Shown here: positions 32,112 to 41,272 of the stretch, one piece after another
Numbering within the stretch: the stretch's first letter is position 1
How the letters are laid out: each line of letters opens with the position of its first letter
NCBI GenBank assembly: GCA_040387515.1
Contig: JAZKDP010000011.1
Location: 62,001-126,000, forward strand
Source of the DNA: Methylotenera_A sp040387515
GTDB lineage: Bacteria > Pseudomonadota > Gammaproteobacteria > Burkholderiales > Methylophilaceae
Reading direction: 5' to 3'
DNA length: 64,000 nt
Notes under the pieces: generated by a model
Seen by the model: only the letters and a program-made list of their open reading frames with translations
The model's database searches: none
Told to the model about the DNA's origin: nothing
Position numbers and translations under genes: made by a program

Positions 32112-33224
32112 TTAACGTGTGGATTTTTTTGTGGTTGCAGGTGAAATATCGCTGGTTTGGCGTACGCGTCTATTGCCTGCTTTTCTCGGTTTAGAATCTT
32201 TCAGTCCAGATTTTCTAGTTTCAGTACTGTTTGCCACACGCCCACGCTGAACAGGCTTACCATCTTCACCTATTTCGCGCACTGGTCTATCCAACGCGCT
32301 CATTCTTTGTTTGCGCACTTTTGGCACAAACACGGCGGTGGCTTTATCTTTTTCACGCTGATTTAGTTGTTTTAATGGCGCTTTTGGCACTTCTAAGCCC
32401 GCCCATTCCAACAAATCCACCACTGTTTTTTGCTCCAGCTTTAACATGGTGCCACGCTTAACCCTTGGCGGTAGATTCACAGGGCCAAAACGCACGCGCA
32501 TTAAGCGGCTAACAGGTAATTGAAATGCTTCAAACAAACGACGCACTTCACGATTCCTACCTTCGCGAAGAATCACTTGATACCAATGATTTGCTCCTTC
32601 ACCACCTTGCGCGCTAATGCTATCAAAGTTCGCAGGGCCATCTTCAAGCTCAATTCCTTGCGTCAGCATGGTCATTTGCTCGTCTGTGAGTTCACCAAAA
32701 ATTCGCACGGCGTATTCACGCTCCACTTCATAGCGTGGATGCATAAAACGATTCGCCAACTCACCAGAATTGGTAAATATTAATAAGCCGCTGGTATTCA
32801 TATCCAGCCGCCCAATCGCTATCCACTTACCATGTTTAATTTTTGGTAATTTGTCAAAAACTGTTGCACGCCCTTCTGGGTCATCCTGACTGACAATTTC
32901 GCCTTCTGGCTTATGGTAAATCAGTACTTGCGGTAGTTCTGCCTCAAATGACAATCGCACAGGCCTGCTGTCAATTCGCACCACATCATATTGTGTAACG
33001 CCCGCGCCCACTTTGGCTACTTCACCATTAATCGTCACTCGGCCGCTGGCAATCAGCTCTTCCATATCGCGGCGCGAGCCTAAACCTTGTGTAGCCAACA
33101 ACTTATGTAAGCGCTGCGTAGGCTCTGGTGTTGCATTGGGGTCGTTTTCTAATTTAGTAAAATTAGTTTTAGGACGGCGAATTTGTGCTTGCGGATCGCG
33201 TTGTTGCTTGAAAGGACGTGCCAT
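32112..33224 (-). CDS. rluB: 23S rRNA pseudouridine synthase RluB
   Basis: RsuA/RluB/E/F-family pseudouridine synthase acting on helix 80 of 23S rRNA. An N-terminal S4 RNA-binding domain (RLHKLLATQGLGSRRDMEELIASGRVTING) is followed by the catalytic domain with the active Asp in GRLDMNTSGLL. A long basic C-terminal tail follows (KVRKQRMSALDRP, RRVRQT), typical of betaproteobacterial RluB. It lies downstream of scpB in the same direction, a conserved arrangement. Confidence 0.93.
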   Translation of the reverse strand: MARPFKQQRDPQAQIRRPKTNFTKLENDPNATPEPTQRLHKLLATQGLGSRRDMEELIASGRVTINGEVAKVGAGVTQYDVVRIDSRPVRLSFEAELPQVLIYHKPEGEIVSQDDPEGRATVFDKLPKIKHGKWIAIGRLDMNTSGLLIFTNSGELANRFMHPRYEVEREYAVRIFGELTDEQMTMLTQGIELEDGPANFDSISAQGGEGANHWYQVILREGRNREVRRLFEAFQLPVSRLMRVRFGPVNLPPRVKRGTMLKLEQKTVVDLLEWAGLEVPKAPLKQLNQREKDKATAVFVPKVRKQRMSALDRPVREIGEDGKPVQRGRVANSTETRKSGLKDSKPRKAGNRRVRQTSDISPATTKKSTR

Positions 33225-33327
33225 GATGAGCTTACTTTTATTTGCTAAGCCATGATTTTACAGTAGTTATTGCTAAATCCAGCATAAATTAATACGTTAA
33301 GAATATCAGGAGTTGGTTTTTTAAAGA

Positions 33328-33891
33328 CTAACCTTCTAACGGCATTTCGCTTTGTGCAAAATCTTCAAATGGCGGCAACTCACTTAAAGAGCGTAAATTC
33401 AAGTCATCCAAAAAATGTTTGGTGGTTGCGTAGAGTGATGGCCGGCCAGGTACTTCACGTTGCCCCACCACATCAATCCAATCTCGCTCTTGTAACTGAC
33501 GCATGACATTGGGGTTAACCGCCACACCACGAATTTGCTCAATATCCCCACGTGTTACGGGTTGGCGATAGGCAATAATCGCTAGCGTTTCCATCACTGC
33601 GCGTGAATATTTGGGTTGTTTTTCGGGGCTTAAGCGCGCAATGAATTCACTATATTGTGGCTGAGCTTGAAAGCGATAGCCCGTCGCCACTTGTACTAAC
33701 TCTAGCGTTTTGGCTGCATTTTCTTGCGCCCAATCTTGTTTTAATTCATCCAGCAGCATACGCAAAGTGGTACGTTCCATGCGGCCTGCGAATAGTTTCA
33801 GCAAATCATCCAAACTTAAAGGTTGGCCAGCAGTTAACAGCGCAGCTTCCAGCACTTGCTTCATTTCGATGATGCTTTCAGGTTCTTTCAT
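33328..33891 (-). CDS. scpB: Segregation and condensation protein B
   Basis: Winged-helix kleisin-associated subunit of the SMC-ScpAB complex for chromosome condensation. Family motifs are MKQVLEAALLTAGQPLS at the start, YSRAVMETLAIIAYRQPVTRGDIEQIRGV and GRPSLYATTKHFLDDLNL. The 187 residues are normal. It starts 13 bp after scpA. The SMC partner is not in this window. Confidence 0.94.
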   Translation of the reverse strand: MKEPESIIEMKQVLEAALLTAGQPLSLDDLLKLFAGRMERTTLRMLLDELKQDWAQENAAKTLELVQVATGYRFQAQPQYSEFIARLSPEKQPKYSRAVMETLAIIAYRQPVTRGDIEQIRGVAVNPNVMRQLQERDWIDVVGQREVPGRPSLYATTKHFLDDLNLRSLSELPPFEDFAQSEMPLEG

Positions 33892-33904
33892 ACAGTCACC
33901 ATCA

Positions 33905-34693
33905 TTAATCAGACGCTACGTTTGCTTGTAAATAAATAGGTGAAAACGCTTGCTGCTGTGTGATACGAATCAAGCCCTCTTTTGCCAGCTCTAAAATCGC
34001 CAAAAAATGCACAACTAGCTTGGCTAAACCTTCAGTCACCACATCAAACAAAGCTGAAAATCCCACCATTCCATCGGCTGTTAGGCGCCGCAGAATCTGG
34101 CTCATGTGCTCGCGCACCGAAAGCTCTGCCTTGCCGATTTTGTGATGTGTGGTTAATTTAGCGCGCTTTAGCACATTGCGCCACGCCTCTACCAGCTCAT
34201 CTAAACTCACCTCTGGCGGTTTAATATCGGCAATATGCTGATAATAAGCCGCCGCGACGCTAATATCCACACCCACTTGCGGCATCGCATCCAAACGCTG
34301 GGCGGCTAACTTAATCGCTTCATATTCCATCAATCGCCTCACCAACTCGGCACGTGGGTCATCTTCCTCAACGACTTCTGCAGGTTTTGGCAGCAACATG
34401 CGCGATTTAATCTCGATTAACATCGCCGACATCAGCAAATAATCCGCGGCTAATTCCAGCTTGATTACCTTCATTTTTTCCACATACACCATATATTGCG
34501 CAGTCAGTTGCGCCATGGGAATATCCAGAATATCCAGATTGTGCTTGCGGATAAGGTAAAGCAGTAAATCTAGCGGACCTTCGAACGCTTCTAAATAAAC
34601 TTCCAGCGCATCTGGCGGAATATACAAATCTTGCGGTAACTCAGCTAATGTTTCACCGTGGACACGTATGTTTAAAGTGAGTTGTGTTTCCAT
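33905..34693 (-). CDS. scpA: Segregation and condensation protein A
   Basis: Kleisin subunit of the SMC-ScpAB condensin. It has the classic YLEAFEGPLDLLLYLIRKHNLDILDIPMAQLTAQY segment, MLIEIKSRMLLP and a C-terminal winged-helix (FLAILELAKEGLIRITQQQAFSPI). The 262 residues are normal. It is followed closely by scpB and preceded by an SMR-transporter gene that is 6 bp away, an unusual neighbour for this conserved block. Confidence 0.94.
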   Translation of the reverse strand: METQLTLNIRVHGETLAELPQDLYIPPDALEVYLEAFEGPLDLLLYLIRKHNLDILDIPMAQLTAQYMVYVEKMKVIKLELAADYLLMSAMLIEIKSRMLLPKPAEVVEEDDPRAELVRRLMEYEAIKLAAQRLDAMPQVGVDISVAAAYYQHIADIKPPEVSLDELVEAWRNVLKRAKLTTHHKIGKAELSVREHMSQILRRLTADGMVGFSALFDVVTEGLAKLVVHFLAILELAKEGLIRITQQQAFSPIYLQANVASD

Positions 34694-34699
34694 TTTCAG

Positions 34700-35032
34700 T
34701 TAATGTCCAACGGACTTTGAAAACAAATTAATCACAATAACCCCCGAAATAATCAAACCCATACCAATCATAGATGGTAAATCTAGCACCTGCTTATATA
34801 CCAGCCAACCGATGAGAGAGACCAGCACGATGCCCATCCCAGACCAAATCGCATACATAATCCCGACTGGCAACACGCGCATACTGATTGCCATAAAGTA
34901 AAATGCCGTACCGTAACCAACAACCACAATAATAGATGGTACTAGTCGCGTAAACTCATTTGAAGCTTTGAGAGCGGTCGTGGCGATGACTTCACCGCAT
35001 ATTGCAATTGCTAAAGCTATCCAATGATTCAA
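34700..35032 (-). CDS. SMR-family small multidrug transporter (EmrE-like)
   Basis: A 110-residue, four-helix inner-membrane transporter of the small multidrug resistance family. The essential membrane Glu14 is present (AICGEVIATTALK), as are IWSG with Tyr/Trp positions (YAIWSGMGIVL) and the EmrE-like end VIVINLFS. The GEVIATT context resembles the Qac/EmrE subtype rather than the guanidinium exporters, which usually have EVVWA. No guanidine riboswitch is possible in the 37 bp upstream gap. It is inserted between trpS and scpA, genes that are commonly near each other in related bacteria. Confidence 0.9.
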   Translation of the reverse strand: MNHWIALAIAICGEVIATTALKASNEFTRLVPSIIVVVGYGTAFYFMAISMRVLPVGIMYAIWSGMGIVLVSLIGWLVYKQVLDLPSMIGMGLIISGVIVINLFSKSVGH

Positions 35033-35069
35033 TGCTAACCCTCCGATATCCTAATCATGAACAGCTCAA

Positions 35070-35342
35070 TCATACTAACTCCTCATCGTCCACCAATTTA
35101 CCGACGAAATAAAGTAGCATAAAGGTCGGCAATCCAATCAAAATATAAGCTTTTAGCCAGTAAAGTTGCCCTCGAGGTGTAACTATATTAAGTTCTCGTA
35201 GAGCAGCTTGTTGAAGAGAAATGGGCACAGACATTAAAACAAACTTTCCTTTGGAATCGCCATCTTTTAATAGCGAAATCACAATACATATAGCTATTAT
35301 AAATGCATAAATTTGGCACATAACAATCCCGAGTCTACTCAT
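35070..35342 (-). CDS. Small membrane protein, unknown
   Basis: A 90-residue protein with two hydrophobic segments (about residues 5-24 and 66-82) separated by a polar loop, ending in an acidic DDEELV. No family is recognised. It lies between trpS (15 bp gap) and the SMR transporter gene (37 bp gap). Together with the SMR gene it forms a two-gene membrane-protein insert in an otherwise housekeeping block. Coding status rests on length, position and membrane-like composition only. Confidence 0.5.
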   Translation of the reverse strand: MSRLGIVMCQIYAFIIAICIVISLLKDGDSKGKFVLMSVPISLQQAALRELNIVTPRGQLYWLKAYILIGLPTFMLLYFVGKLVDDEELV

Positions 35343-35357
35343 ATTAATTACCAGATA

Positions 35358-36560
35358 CTAGCTATAATTCAAACCCATCGCATCACGTACATCACGCATG
35401 GTTTCACGCGCAAGTTTGCGGGCTTTTTCACAACCTTCAGCCACAATATTTTTAACTAAAGTTGGGTCTTCTGCATATTGTGCGGCACGCTCTTGAATTG
35501 GTTGCAGCTCTTTCAGCACGCCTTCTATTACTGGGCCTTTACATTCAATGCAACCAATTGCAGCGGTTTTACACCCGTTTTGCACCCAATCTTGAGTGGA
35601 TTTATCCGAATAGATTTCGTGTAATTGCCATACAGGACATTTGGCTGGGTCGCCTGGATCGGTACGGCGAATACGCGCTGGATCAGTCGGCATGGTTTTG
35701 ATTTTTTTTGCGATTGAATCTTTATCTTCGCGCAATGAAATGGTGTTGTTATAAGATTTAGACATTTTCTGGCCATCTAAACCGGGCATTTTAGATGCAG
35801 GTGTGAGCTTGTAATCAGGCTCAACCAGAATCATTTTGCCGCCGCCTTCTAAATACCCAAGCAAACGTTCTTTGTCGCCCATACTCATGCCTTGTTGCTC
35901 TTCAATCAAAGCGCGCGCGGATTCCAAAGCTTCCTCATCGCCACCTTGTTGATAGGCATTACGCATTTCTTCATATAGCGCGCTTTTTTTGCTGCCTAAT
36001 TTTTTGATTGCTGCTTTGGCTTTTTCTTCAAAGCCAGTTTCTTTGCCATAAATATGGTTAAAACGGCGCGCGATTTCACGAGTGAATTCAATATGCGGAA
36101 TTTGGTCTTCGCCTACAGGAACCTGAGTCGCTTTGTAAATCAAGATATCTGCACTTTGCAGCAATGGATAACCCAGAAATCCGTAAGTAGATAAATCTTT
36201 GCTGGATAATTTCTCTTGCTGGTCTTTATAAGTTGGCACGCGCTCTAACCAACTTAATGGTGTAATCATGCTCAATAATGTGTGCAATTCAGCATGTTCT
36301 GGCACGCGCGATTGAATGAAAATAGTCGCATTGGCTGGGTCAACACCTGCTGCTAGCCAATCGATGACCATTTCCCAAACTGACTCTTCAATGATTTCCG
36401 GGGTATCGTAATGGGTGGTTAATGCGTGCCAATCAGCCACAAAAAATAGACATTCATGCTCATGTTGCAGCTTAATCCAATTCTTAAGCACGCCATTGTA
36501 ATGCCCTAAATGCAAGTTGCCTGTAGGGCGCATGCCCGATAAAACGCGTTCTAACGCCAT
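35358..36560 (-). CDS. trpS: Tryptophanyl-tRNA synthetase
   Basis: Class I aminoacyl-tRNA synthetase charging tRNA-Trp. The HIGH-type motif is PTGNLHLGHYNG, the KMSKS loop is GQKMSKS and SGMRPTG opens the protein. At 400 residues it is longer than the E. coli enzyme (334). The extra part includes KSALYEEMRNAYQQGG and a Cys-rich stretch AAIGCIECKGP, as seen in other betaproteobacterial TrpS. It lies 32 bp after the site-2 protease gene. Confidence 0.95.
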   Translation of the reverse strand: MALERVLSGMRPTGNLHLGHYNGVLKNWIKLQHEHECLFFVADWHALTTHYDTPEIIEESVWEMVIDWLAAGVDPANATIFIQSRVPEHAELHTLLSMITPLSWLERVPTYKDQQEKLSSKDLSTYGFLGYPLLQSADILIYKATQVPVGEDQIPHIEFTREIARRFNHIYGKETGFEEKAKAAIKKLGSKKSALYEEMRNAYQQGGDEEALESARALIEEQQGMSMGDKERLLGYLEGGGKMILVEPDYKLTPASKMPGLDGQKMSKSYNNTISLREDKDSIAKKIKTMPTDPARIRRTDPGDPAKCPVWQLHEIYSDKSTQDWVQNGCKTAAIGCIECKGPVIEGVLKELQPIQERAAQYAEDPTLVKNIVAEGCEKARKLARETMRDVRDAMGLNYS

Positions 36561-36592
36561 ATTTAACCTTGTAAATTACCTATTAATTAAAT

Positions 36593-37261
36593 CTAAAAAA
36601 ATATCGTTGAAATAACCTGCAATGTGAGCATCACGAACGGCCACATAATTTTATCAAGAATGTGCGTCACCAATAAAACAATTAAAATAATAAAACCATA
36701 ACGCTCTATTTGCGCATATTTAATCGCTAAATTATTCGGCAACAAACTCACCGCAATGCGCCCGCCATCCAACGGCGGTATGGGCAACAAATTAAGTACC
36801 ATTAAAATCGTATTGACTAATATGCCTGCCGCACCCATTAAGGCAAATGGCAAAGCGGCATATTCAGGTAAAAAATGTGCGAATTGAATCGCAATCGCCC
36901 ATAAAAAGGCCATCACCAAATTGGCGCCCGGCCCAGCAGCCGCTACCCACAGCATATCGCGTTTAGGGTTGCGCAATTTCATAAAGTTAACTGGGACAGG
37001 TTTCGCCCAACCAAAAAAAATGCCGCCGACTAACATGGTGATACTTGGCACAATAACCGTGCCAATCAAATCAATATGCCGTATGGGATTTAGGGTGATG
37101 CGGCCTAAATGATGTGCCGTCATATCGCCATAATACCGTGCGACATAACCGTGCGCTGCTTCATGCACGGTGATAGCTAAAATCATGGGTATTGCGGTAA
37201 CCGCAATACGCTGTATGGTGGTGAGTGATTGCAACTCGTTTAAAAGACTAAAAAAATCCAT
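36593..37261 (-). CDS. Site-2 protease family (M50) membrane metalloprotease
   Basis: A 222-residue membrane zinc protease of the M50 Rv1771-like/SpoIVFB-like group. The zinc site is ITVHEAAHG within a helix, and the second motif is NLLPIPPLDGG. Five or so hydrophobic helices are visible. Unlike RseP it has no PDZ domain, so it belongs to the short group of unknown substrate. It lies between the YciO-type gene and trpS, an order that recurs in betaproteobacteria. Confidence 0.9.
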   Translation of the reverse strand: MDFFSLLNELQSLTTIQRIAVTAIPMILAITVHEAAHGYVARYYGDMTAHHLGRITLNPIRHIDLIGTVIVPSITMLVGGIFFGWAKPVPVNFMKLRNPKRDMLWVAAAGPGANLVMAFLWAIAIQFAHFLPEYAALPFALMGAAGILVNTILMVLNLLPIPPLDGGRIAVSLLPNNLAIKYAQIERYGFIILIVLLVTHILDKIMWPFVMLTLQVISTIFF

Positions 37262-37331
37262 ATTACTTTCTGAACAATATTGTGTTGCTAAATATTAAAA
37301 CCATAGAAATTCAAAGCCTTAAAATAAAGGC

Positions 37332-37955
37332 CTACAAGCCAAACGGCGCTGCATCTGCCACGCCTTGGCGGATTAACGTCGGTTCAGCCGCTGTCAAATC
37401 GACAACCGTAGTCAAGCCTGCAAAACTAACAGCAGAATCAATCACTAAATCCACTTGGCTTTCCAGCTTATCGCGTATTTCCCATGCCTCATTTAAGGGA
37501 TTATCGTCGCCCGGCAGTTGTAATGTCATGCTTAACATGGGTTCCGCCAGCTCATCTAACAAAGCCTGTACAACCAAATGGTCTGGTACGCGAATGCCAA
37601 CTGCGCTGCGTTTGGCATGCTGCAAACGGCGCGGCACCTCACGCGTGGCTTTTAATATAAAGGTGTAAGCCGCAGGCGTATTGGCTTTTAACAATCTGAA
37701 TTGGCTATTATCCACTTGTGCATACACACTTAACTCGCTTAAGTTGCGGCAAATTAAGGTAAATAAATGGTCATCACTAACGCCTCGAATTTGGCGAATT
37801 TTATCTTGCGCACTTTTAAATCCCATCATGCAACCCAACGCATAGCTAGAATCAGTCGGATAAGCAATCACGCCGCCATCACGCAAGATTTCAACGGCCT
37901 GCTTAATCAGGCGCGGCTGTGGATTATCAGCATTAATGACAAAGAATTGCGCCAT
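37332..37955 (-). CDS. YciO/Sua5/YrdC family protein (threonylcarbamoyl-AMP synthase-like)
   Basis: A 207-residue YrdC-domain protein of the YciO subgroup. Motifs are GGVIAYPTDSSYALGC, KIRQIRGVSDDHLFTLICRNLSEL and the RVPDHLVVQALLDEL segment. YrdC/TsaC makes threonylcarbamoyl-adenylate for tRNA modification; YciO paralogues have this fold and weaker or uncertain activity. The call is therefore kept at family level. It lies between the PHP phosphoesterase and site-2 protease genes in one direction. Confidence 0.88.
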   Translation of the reverse strand: MAQFFVINADNPQPRLIKQAVEILRDGGVIAYPTDSSYALGCMMGFKSAQDKIRQIRGVSDDHLFTLICRNLSELSVYAQVDNSQFRLLKANTPAAYTFILKATREVPRRLQHAKRSAVGIRVPDHLVVQALLDELAEPMLSMTLQLPGDDNPLNEAWEIRDKLESQVDLVIDSAVSFAGLTTVVDLTAAEPTLIRQGVADAAPFGL

Positions 37956-38019
37956 AGTTTAGTGAGTTAAACGGGATATATAGAGTTAAAAAAGAAATCT
38001 GAAGCCCAGAATTTAAATA

Positions 38020-38874
38020 CTACGCATTTAAATATTGCGCTTCTGGCCAATCAGCCCAAACAGGGTCGCAGCCTATCGGCAAATCGGGCACACAACCCAT
38101 TGCCATATAAGATAAACCAGGGCCGTGATAATCTGAACCTAATGACGCTTTTAAACTGAATCGATGAGCGATTTTGGCAAATTGCTGATATTGCGGTGGA
38201 TTATGGCTGCCAGTCACCACTTCAATCGCTGCGCCGCCATAACTTCTGAATTCGTGCATCAGCAACATCATGTTAATTGTACCCAAATCATAACGCCCTG
38301 GATGCGCGATGACCGCTTGACCGCCCGCATTGGTAATTAACTTAACAGCCGACTCGAGATCCATCCATTGATGGTCAACAAAACCAGGCTTGCCTTTGAC
38401 TAAGAATTTTTTAAACACCGTCTTAACGTCTTTGGCGTGGCCATTTTTAACTAAAAACTGCGCAAAATGGCTACGCGTCATAATGCTTTGCTTAGAGATT
38501 TCTTTTGCACCCTCATAAGCGCCGGTAATACCCGCTTTTGCCAAGCCTTCTGCCATTTGTTTGGCGCGCTCATCCCGCCCAATACGCACGCTCGCCAAAG
38601 CATTTTTTAAGGTGTCATTTTCTGCATCAAATTTTAAACCCACGATATGCAAAGTGCGCCTTTTCCAAGTGACCGAAATTTCAACACCATTCACAAAATG
38701 AATACCGTGCTGATTGGCCGCATTGCGCGCAATAGCCAAACCAGTAATATCATCGTGATCAGTCAATGCCAACACTTTAATGCCACTTTTGGCAGCATGC
38801 GCCACCAAATCCTGTGGCGCCAATAATCCATCCGAAATGGTAGAGTGACAATGTAGGTCTATCTGTGCAGCCAT
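38020..38874 (-). CDS. rnm: PHP-domain phosphoesterase, RNase AM (YciV/TrpH) type
   Basis: A 284-residue PHP-domain protein with metal motifs DLHCHSTISDG, LTDHDDITG, VIAHPGRYD and GSDYHGPG. E. coli YciV, now called RNase AM, is a 5'-3' exonuclease that matures 5' ends of rRNAs and acts on 3',5'-nucleotide bisphosphates. Motif content and length match. The gene is divergent from yciB, and in E. coli yciV is likewise near yciO and trp genes, echoing the YciO and TrpS neighbours here. Confidence 0.88.
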   Translation of the reverse strand: MAAQIDLHCHSTISDGLLAPQDLVAHAAKSGIKVLALTDHDDITGLAIARNAANQHGIHFVNGVEISVTWKRRTLHIVGLKFDAENDTLKNALASVRIGRDERAKQMAEGLAKAGITGAYEGAKEISKQSIMTRSHFAQFLVKNGHAKDVKTVFKKFLVKGKPGFVDHQWMDLESAVKLITNAGGQAVIAHPGRYDLGTINMMLLMHEFRSYGGAAIEVVTGSHNPPQYQQFAKIAHRFSLKASLGSDYHGPGLSYMAMGCVPDLPIGCDPVWADWPEAQYLNA

Positions 38875-39007
38875 ATAATGAATTTCAGCAATCTAATGTT
38901 TTGCAAACAAGTCTAAATCATAGCAAAATACAACCTTTACAGATAGTTAAGCTTTTATTTAAGCGACACCATCTGGGCGAAACAACCCATGACACCTGAA
39001 AGAACGC

Positions 39008-39559
39008 ATGAAATTTTTATTTGATTTATTCCCTGTGATTTTATTTTTTATCGGCTTTAAGCTATACGATATTTTTATCGCAACGGCTATTGCGATTGGC
39101 GCCACCATTGCGCTAATCATTTACGCCAAAATTCGCCATGGCAAAGTAGAAAAAATGTTATTGGTCAATGGCGCAATCATCAGCGTGCTGGGTGGGGTTA
39201 CATTATTGCTGCACGATAAAACTTATATTATGTGGAAACCAACCGTGTTGTATTGGATACTTGCCGCCGTTTTGTTGGTTGCCAATGTATTTTTTAAGAA
39301 AAACTTTATTCAACAAATGATGGGGAAAATGCTGAATGCACCTAAAGCCATTTGGGATAAACTCAATATAGCGTGGGTACTATTTTTAGTGATATTGGGC
39401 TTTGTGAATCTTTACGTCGCGTTTAACTATTCTGAAAGTACATGGGTTAACTTTAAATTATTTGGTGTAACCAGCATCATGTTTATTTTTATCATCGCGC
39501 AAACATTGTTGCTTAAACAATACTTAATTGAACCCGTTGAAAATAAAGAAGAAAAATAG
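39008..39559 (+). CDS. yciB: Inner membrane septation protein YciB/IspZ
   Basis: A 183-residue five-helix inner-membrane protein (MKFLFDLFPVILFFIGFKLYDIFIATA opening, typical of the family). E. coli YciB interacts with division and elongation proteins and affects envelope integrity. GAAAG lies just before the ATG. The next gene (yciI) starts one base after its stop, so the two are translated together. Confidence 0.93.
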   Translation: MKFLFDLFPVILFFIGFKLYDIFIATAIAIGATIALIIYAKIRHGKVEKMLLVNGAIISVLGGVTLLLHDKTYIMWKPTVLYWILAAVLLVANVFFKKNFIQQMMGKMLNAPKAIWDKLNIAWVLFLVILGFVNLYVAFNYSESTWVNFKLFGVTSIMFIFIIAQTLLLKQYLIEPVENKEEK

Positions 39560-39859
39560 ATGCTGTACGCGATTATTGCTGAAGACACACCCAATAGTTT
39601 AGAAAAACGCATGGCAAATCGCCCTGCGCATTTAGCCCGATTAACCGAACTGCTGAATCAAGGCAGATTGTTATTAGCAGGTCCAATGCCTGCAATCGAC
39701 AGCGTAGATCCAGGCCCAGCTGGATTTACAGGTAGTCTGATTGTGGCAGAGTTTGATGATTTGGATGCAGCAAAAACATGGGCAAATGCGGATCCATTTG
39801 TCAGCGCCGGTGTTTATGCCAACGTTGTTGTGAAACCTTTTAGAAAAACACTGCCCTAA
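39560..39859 (+). CDS. yciI: YciI family protein
   Basis: A 99-residue YciI-like protein with the conserved RPAHLARLTELLNQGRLLLAGP and a His/Asp pair typical of this dimeric ferredoxin-like fold. Continuation FDDLDAAKTWANADPFVSAGVY is also standard. Enzymatic role is not established for the family. It follows yciB with no gap and precedes a bolA-type gene by 29 bp, a conserved betaproteobacterial cluster. Confidence 0.92.
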   Translation: MLYAIIAEDTPNSLEKRMANRPAHLARLTELLNQGRLLLAGPMPAIDSVDPGPAGFTGSLIVAEFDDLDAAKTWANADPFVSAGVYANVVVKPFRKTLP

Positions 39860-39888
39860 AACTTATTAGTACACTCGAAACCCATTCA

Positions 39889-40152
39889 ATGAACTTAACC
39901 GAAATCATTCAAACCAGACTTGCCCAACTTAACCCAATTAGCTTGGAGTTAAAAGACGATAGCGCCCTGCACGCAGGACATGCTGGCAACACAGGCGGCG
40001 GACATTTCAGCTTAAAAATAGTAAGCTCGCAATTTTCACAAAAATCACAGATAATGCGACATCGTTTAATTTATCAAGCACTTACGGATTTAATGCCAGG
40101 AAAAATTCACGCTATAAGCATACTTGCAATTTCCCCTGACGACCCCAACTAA
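39889..40152 (+). CDS. BolA family protein
   Basis: An 87-residue BolA/IbaG-family protein. It has DDSALHAGHAGNTGGGHFSLKIVS followed by RHRLIYQALTDLMPGKIHAISILAISP, with the conserved His residues used for binding Fe-S clusters with monothiol glutaredoxins. Likely role in iron-sulfur handling and stress response, from the family. Encoded between yciI and a parvulin gene. Confidence 0.92.
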   Translation: MNLTEIIQTRLAQLNPISLELKDDSALHAGHAGNTGGGHFSLKIVSSQFSQKSQIMRHRLIYQALTDLMPGKIHAISILAISPDDPN

Positions 40153-40231
40153 CTTTTTAATACCCTTAGAAATAATACTAAAATACTCTTAACTTACAAA
40201 ATACTTCACTTATTAAAATAAAAGGATTTTT

Positions 40232-41047
40232 ATGAAAATCACCCAAATTTTCGTTGCAATTGCAGCAGTTTCAGCATTTTCAATCACCCCAGCTGCATAC
40301 GCGGCTGACTCAGTTGCCACAGTAAACGGCAAACCCATTAAGCAAACTTGGGTAGATTACATCATGAAAGACGCGCAAACACGCGGCCAAAAACCGAGTG
40401 ATGCCATGAAAAATGCCATCATTAACGAATTAGTTGGCTCAGAACTCGCGTATCAAGAAGCGCAAAAACAAGGCATTGATAAATTGCCAGATTACAAAAT
40501 CAACGAAGAACTGACGCAACGTAAATTACTGGTAAATATTTTCTTGGCCGATTATATGAAGAAAAATCCAGTGACAGAAGCAGATACCAAAGCGGCCTAC
40601 GAACAATACAAAAAAGAGTTGGGTGACAAAGAATATAACGCGCGTCACATCTTAGTAAAAACAGAAGCTGAAGCGAATGACATTTTGGCGCAAGTTAAAA
40701 AAGGCAGCGACTTTGCTAAATTAGCTAAAGAAAAATCAATGGATCCAGGCTCTAAAGAAAAAGGTGGCGACTTAGGCTGGTTCTCACCTGCTGGTATGGT
40801 TAAACCATTTAGTGATGCCGTTTCTACGCTTAAAAAAGGTGAAGTAACTCCTACACCAGTGCAAACACAATTTGGCTGGCACGTGATTAAAATGATTGAC
40901 ACACGTGCAACTCAAGTTCCATCATATGACAAAGTAAAAGAAGGTTTAGAGCGCACTTTGCAACAACGTAAATTAGAAAAAATGATGTTGGATTTAAAAG
41001 CTAAAGCTAAAATTGATGTGACTGGCGTAGCTGGTGCAACCAAATAA
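40232..41047 (+). CDS. Periplasmic parvulin-type peptidyl-prolyl isomerase
   Basis: A 271-residue exported PPIase: signal peptide ending AAYA, SurA-like N-terminal chaperone helices, and a parvulin (PpiC-type) domain YNARHILVKTEAEANDIL..KGSDFAKLAKEKSMDPGSKEKGGDLGWF with FGWHVIK near the end. It likely assists folding of outer-membrane and periplasmic proteins. AAAGGA precedes the ATG. It is the last gene of the yciB-yciI-bolA run and ends before a strong terminator. Confidence 0.92.
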   Translation: MKITQIFVAIAAVSAFSITPAAYAADSVATVNGKPIKQTWVDYIMKDAQTRGQKPSDAMKNAIINELVGSELAYQEAQKQGIDKLPDYKINEELTQRKLLVNIFLADYMKKNPVTEADTKAAYEQYKKELGDKEYNARHILVKTEAEANDILAQVKKGSDFAKLAKEKSMDPGSKEKGGDLGWFSPAGMVKPFSDAVSTLKKGEVTPTPVQTQFGWHVIKMIDTRATQVPSYDKVKEGLERTLQQRKLEKMMLDLKAKAKIDVTGVAGATK

Positions 41048-41087
41048 GCCTAGTTAATCCATAAGCAAACAGTAACAAACCAATAAC

Positions 41088-41115
41088 AAAAAAGCCTGCA
41101 ATTGCAGGCTTTTTT
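41088..41115. terminator. Bidirectional terminator after the parvulin gene
   Basis: GCCTGC-AATT-GCAGGC stem flanked by six A and a run of T (AAAAAAGCC.. GGCTTTTTT). It lies 40 bp after the PPIase stop and works on either strand by sequence. Confidence 0.92.
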
Positions 41116-41198
41116 GTTACGCTTATTTTTATATATACGACCCAATAGGTTTTCATAAGGCGCAATAGTTTAATCTGAAAAAATATGCGACAATTAAG

Positions 41199-41214
41199 AA
41201 CTATTATCATTTAG
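41199..41214 (+). promoter_or_regulatory. Possible Fur-like box upstream of FTR1 gene
   Basis: AACTATTATCATTTAG matches part of the Fur consensus (about 10 of 16 positions by eye) and lies 58 bp before the FTR1 iron permease start. The match is weak, but the gene is a plausible iron-regulated target. Confidence 0.3.
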
Positions 41215-41272
41215 AACTTACTAAACGTTAAGTTTTACTCAATATTAACCGCTTAATTTAACAGGAATTGCC

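Noticed and set aside
34700..35069. Guanidine riboswitch and guanidinium exporter
   Set aside because: Only 37 bp lie upstream of the SMR gene and the Glu context reads like EmrE/Qac, not the guanidinium subtype.
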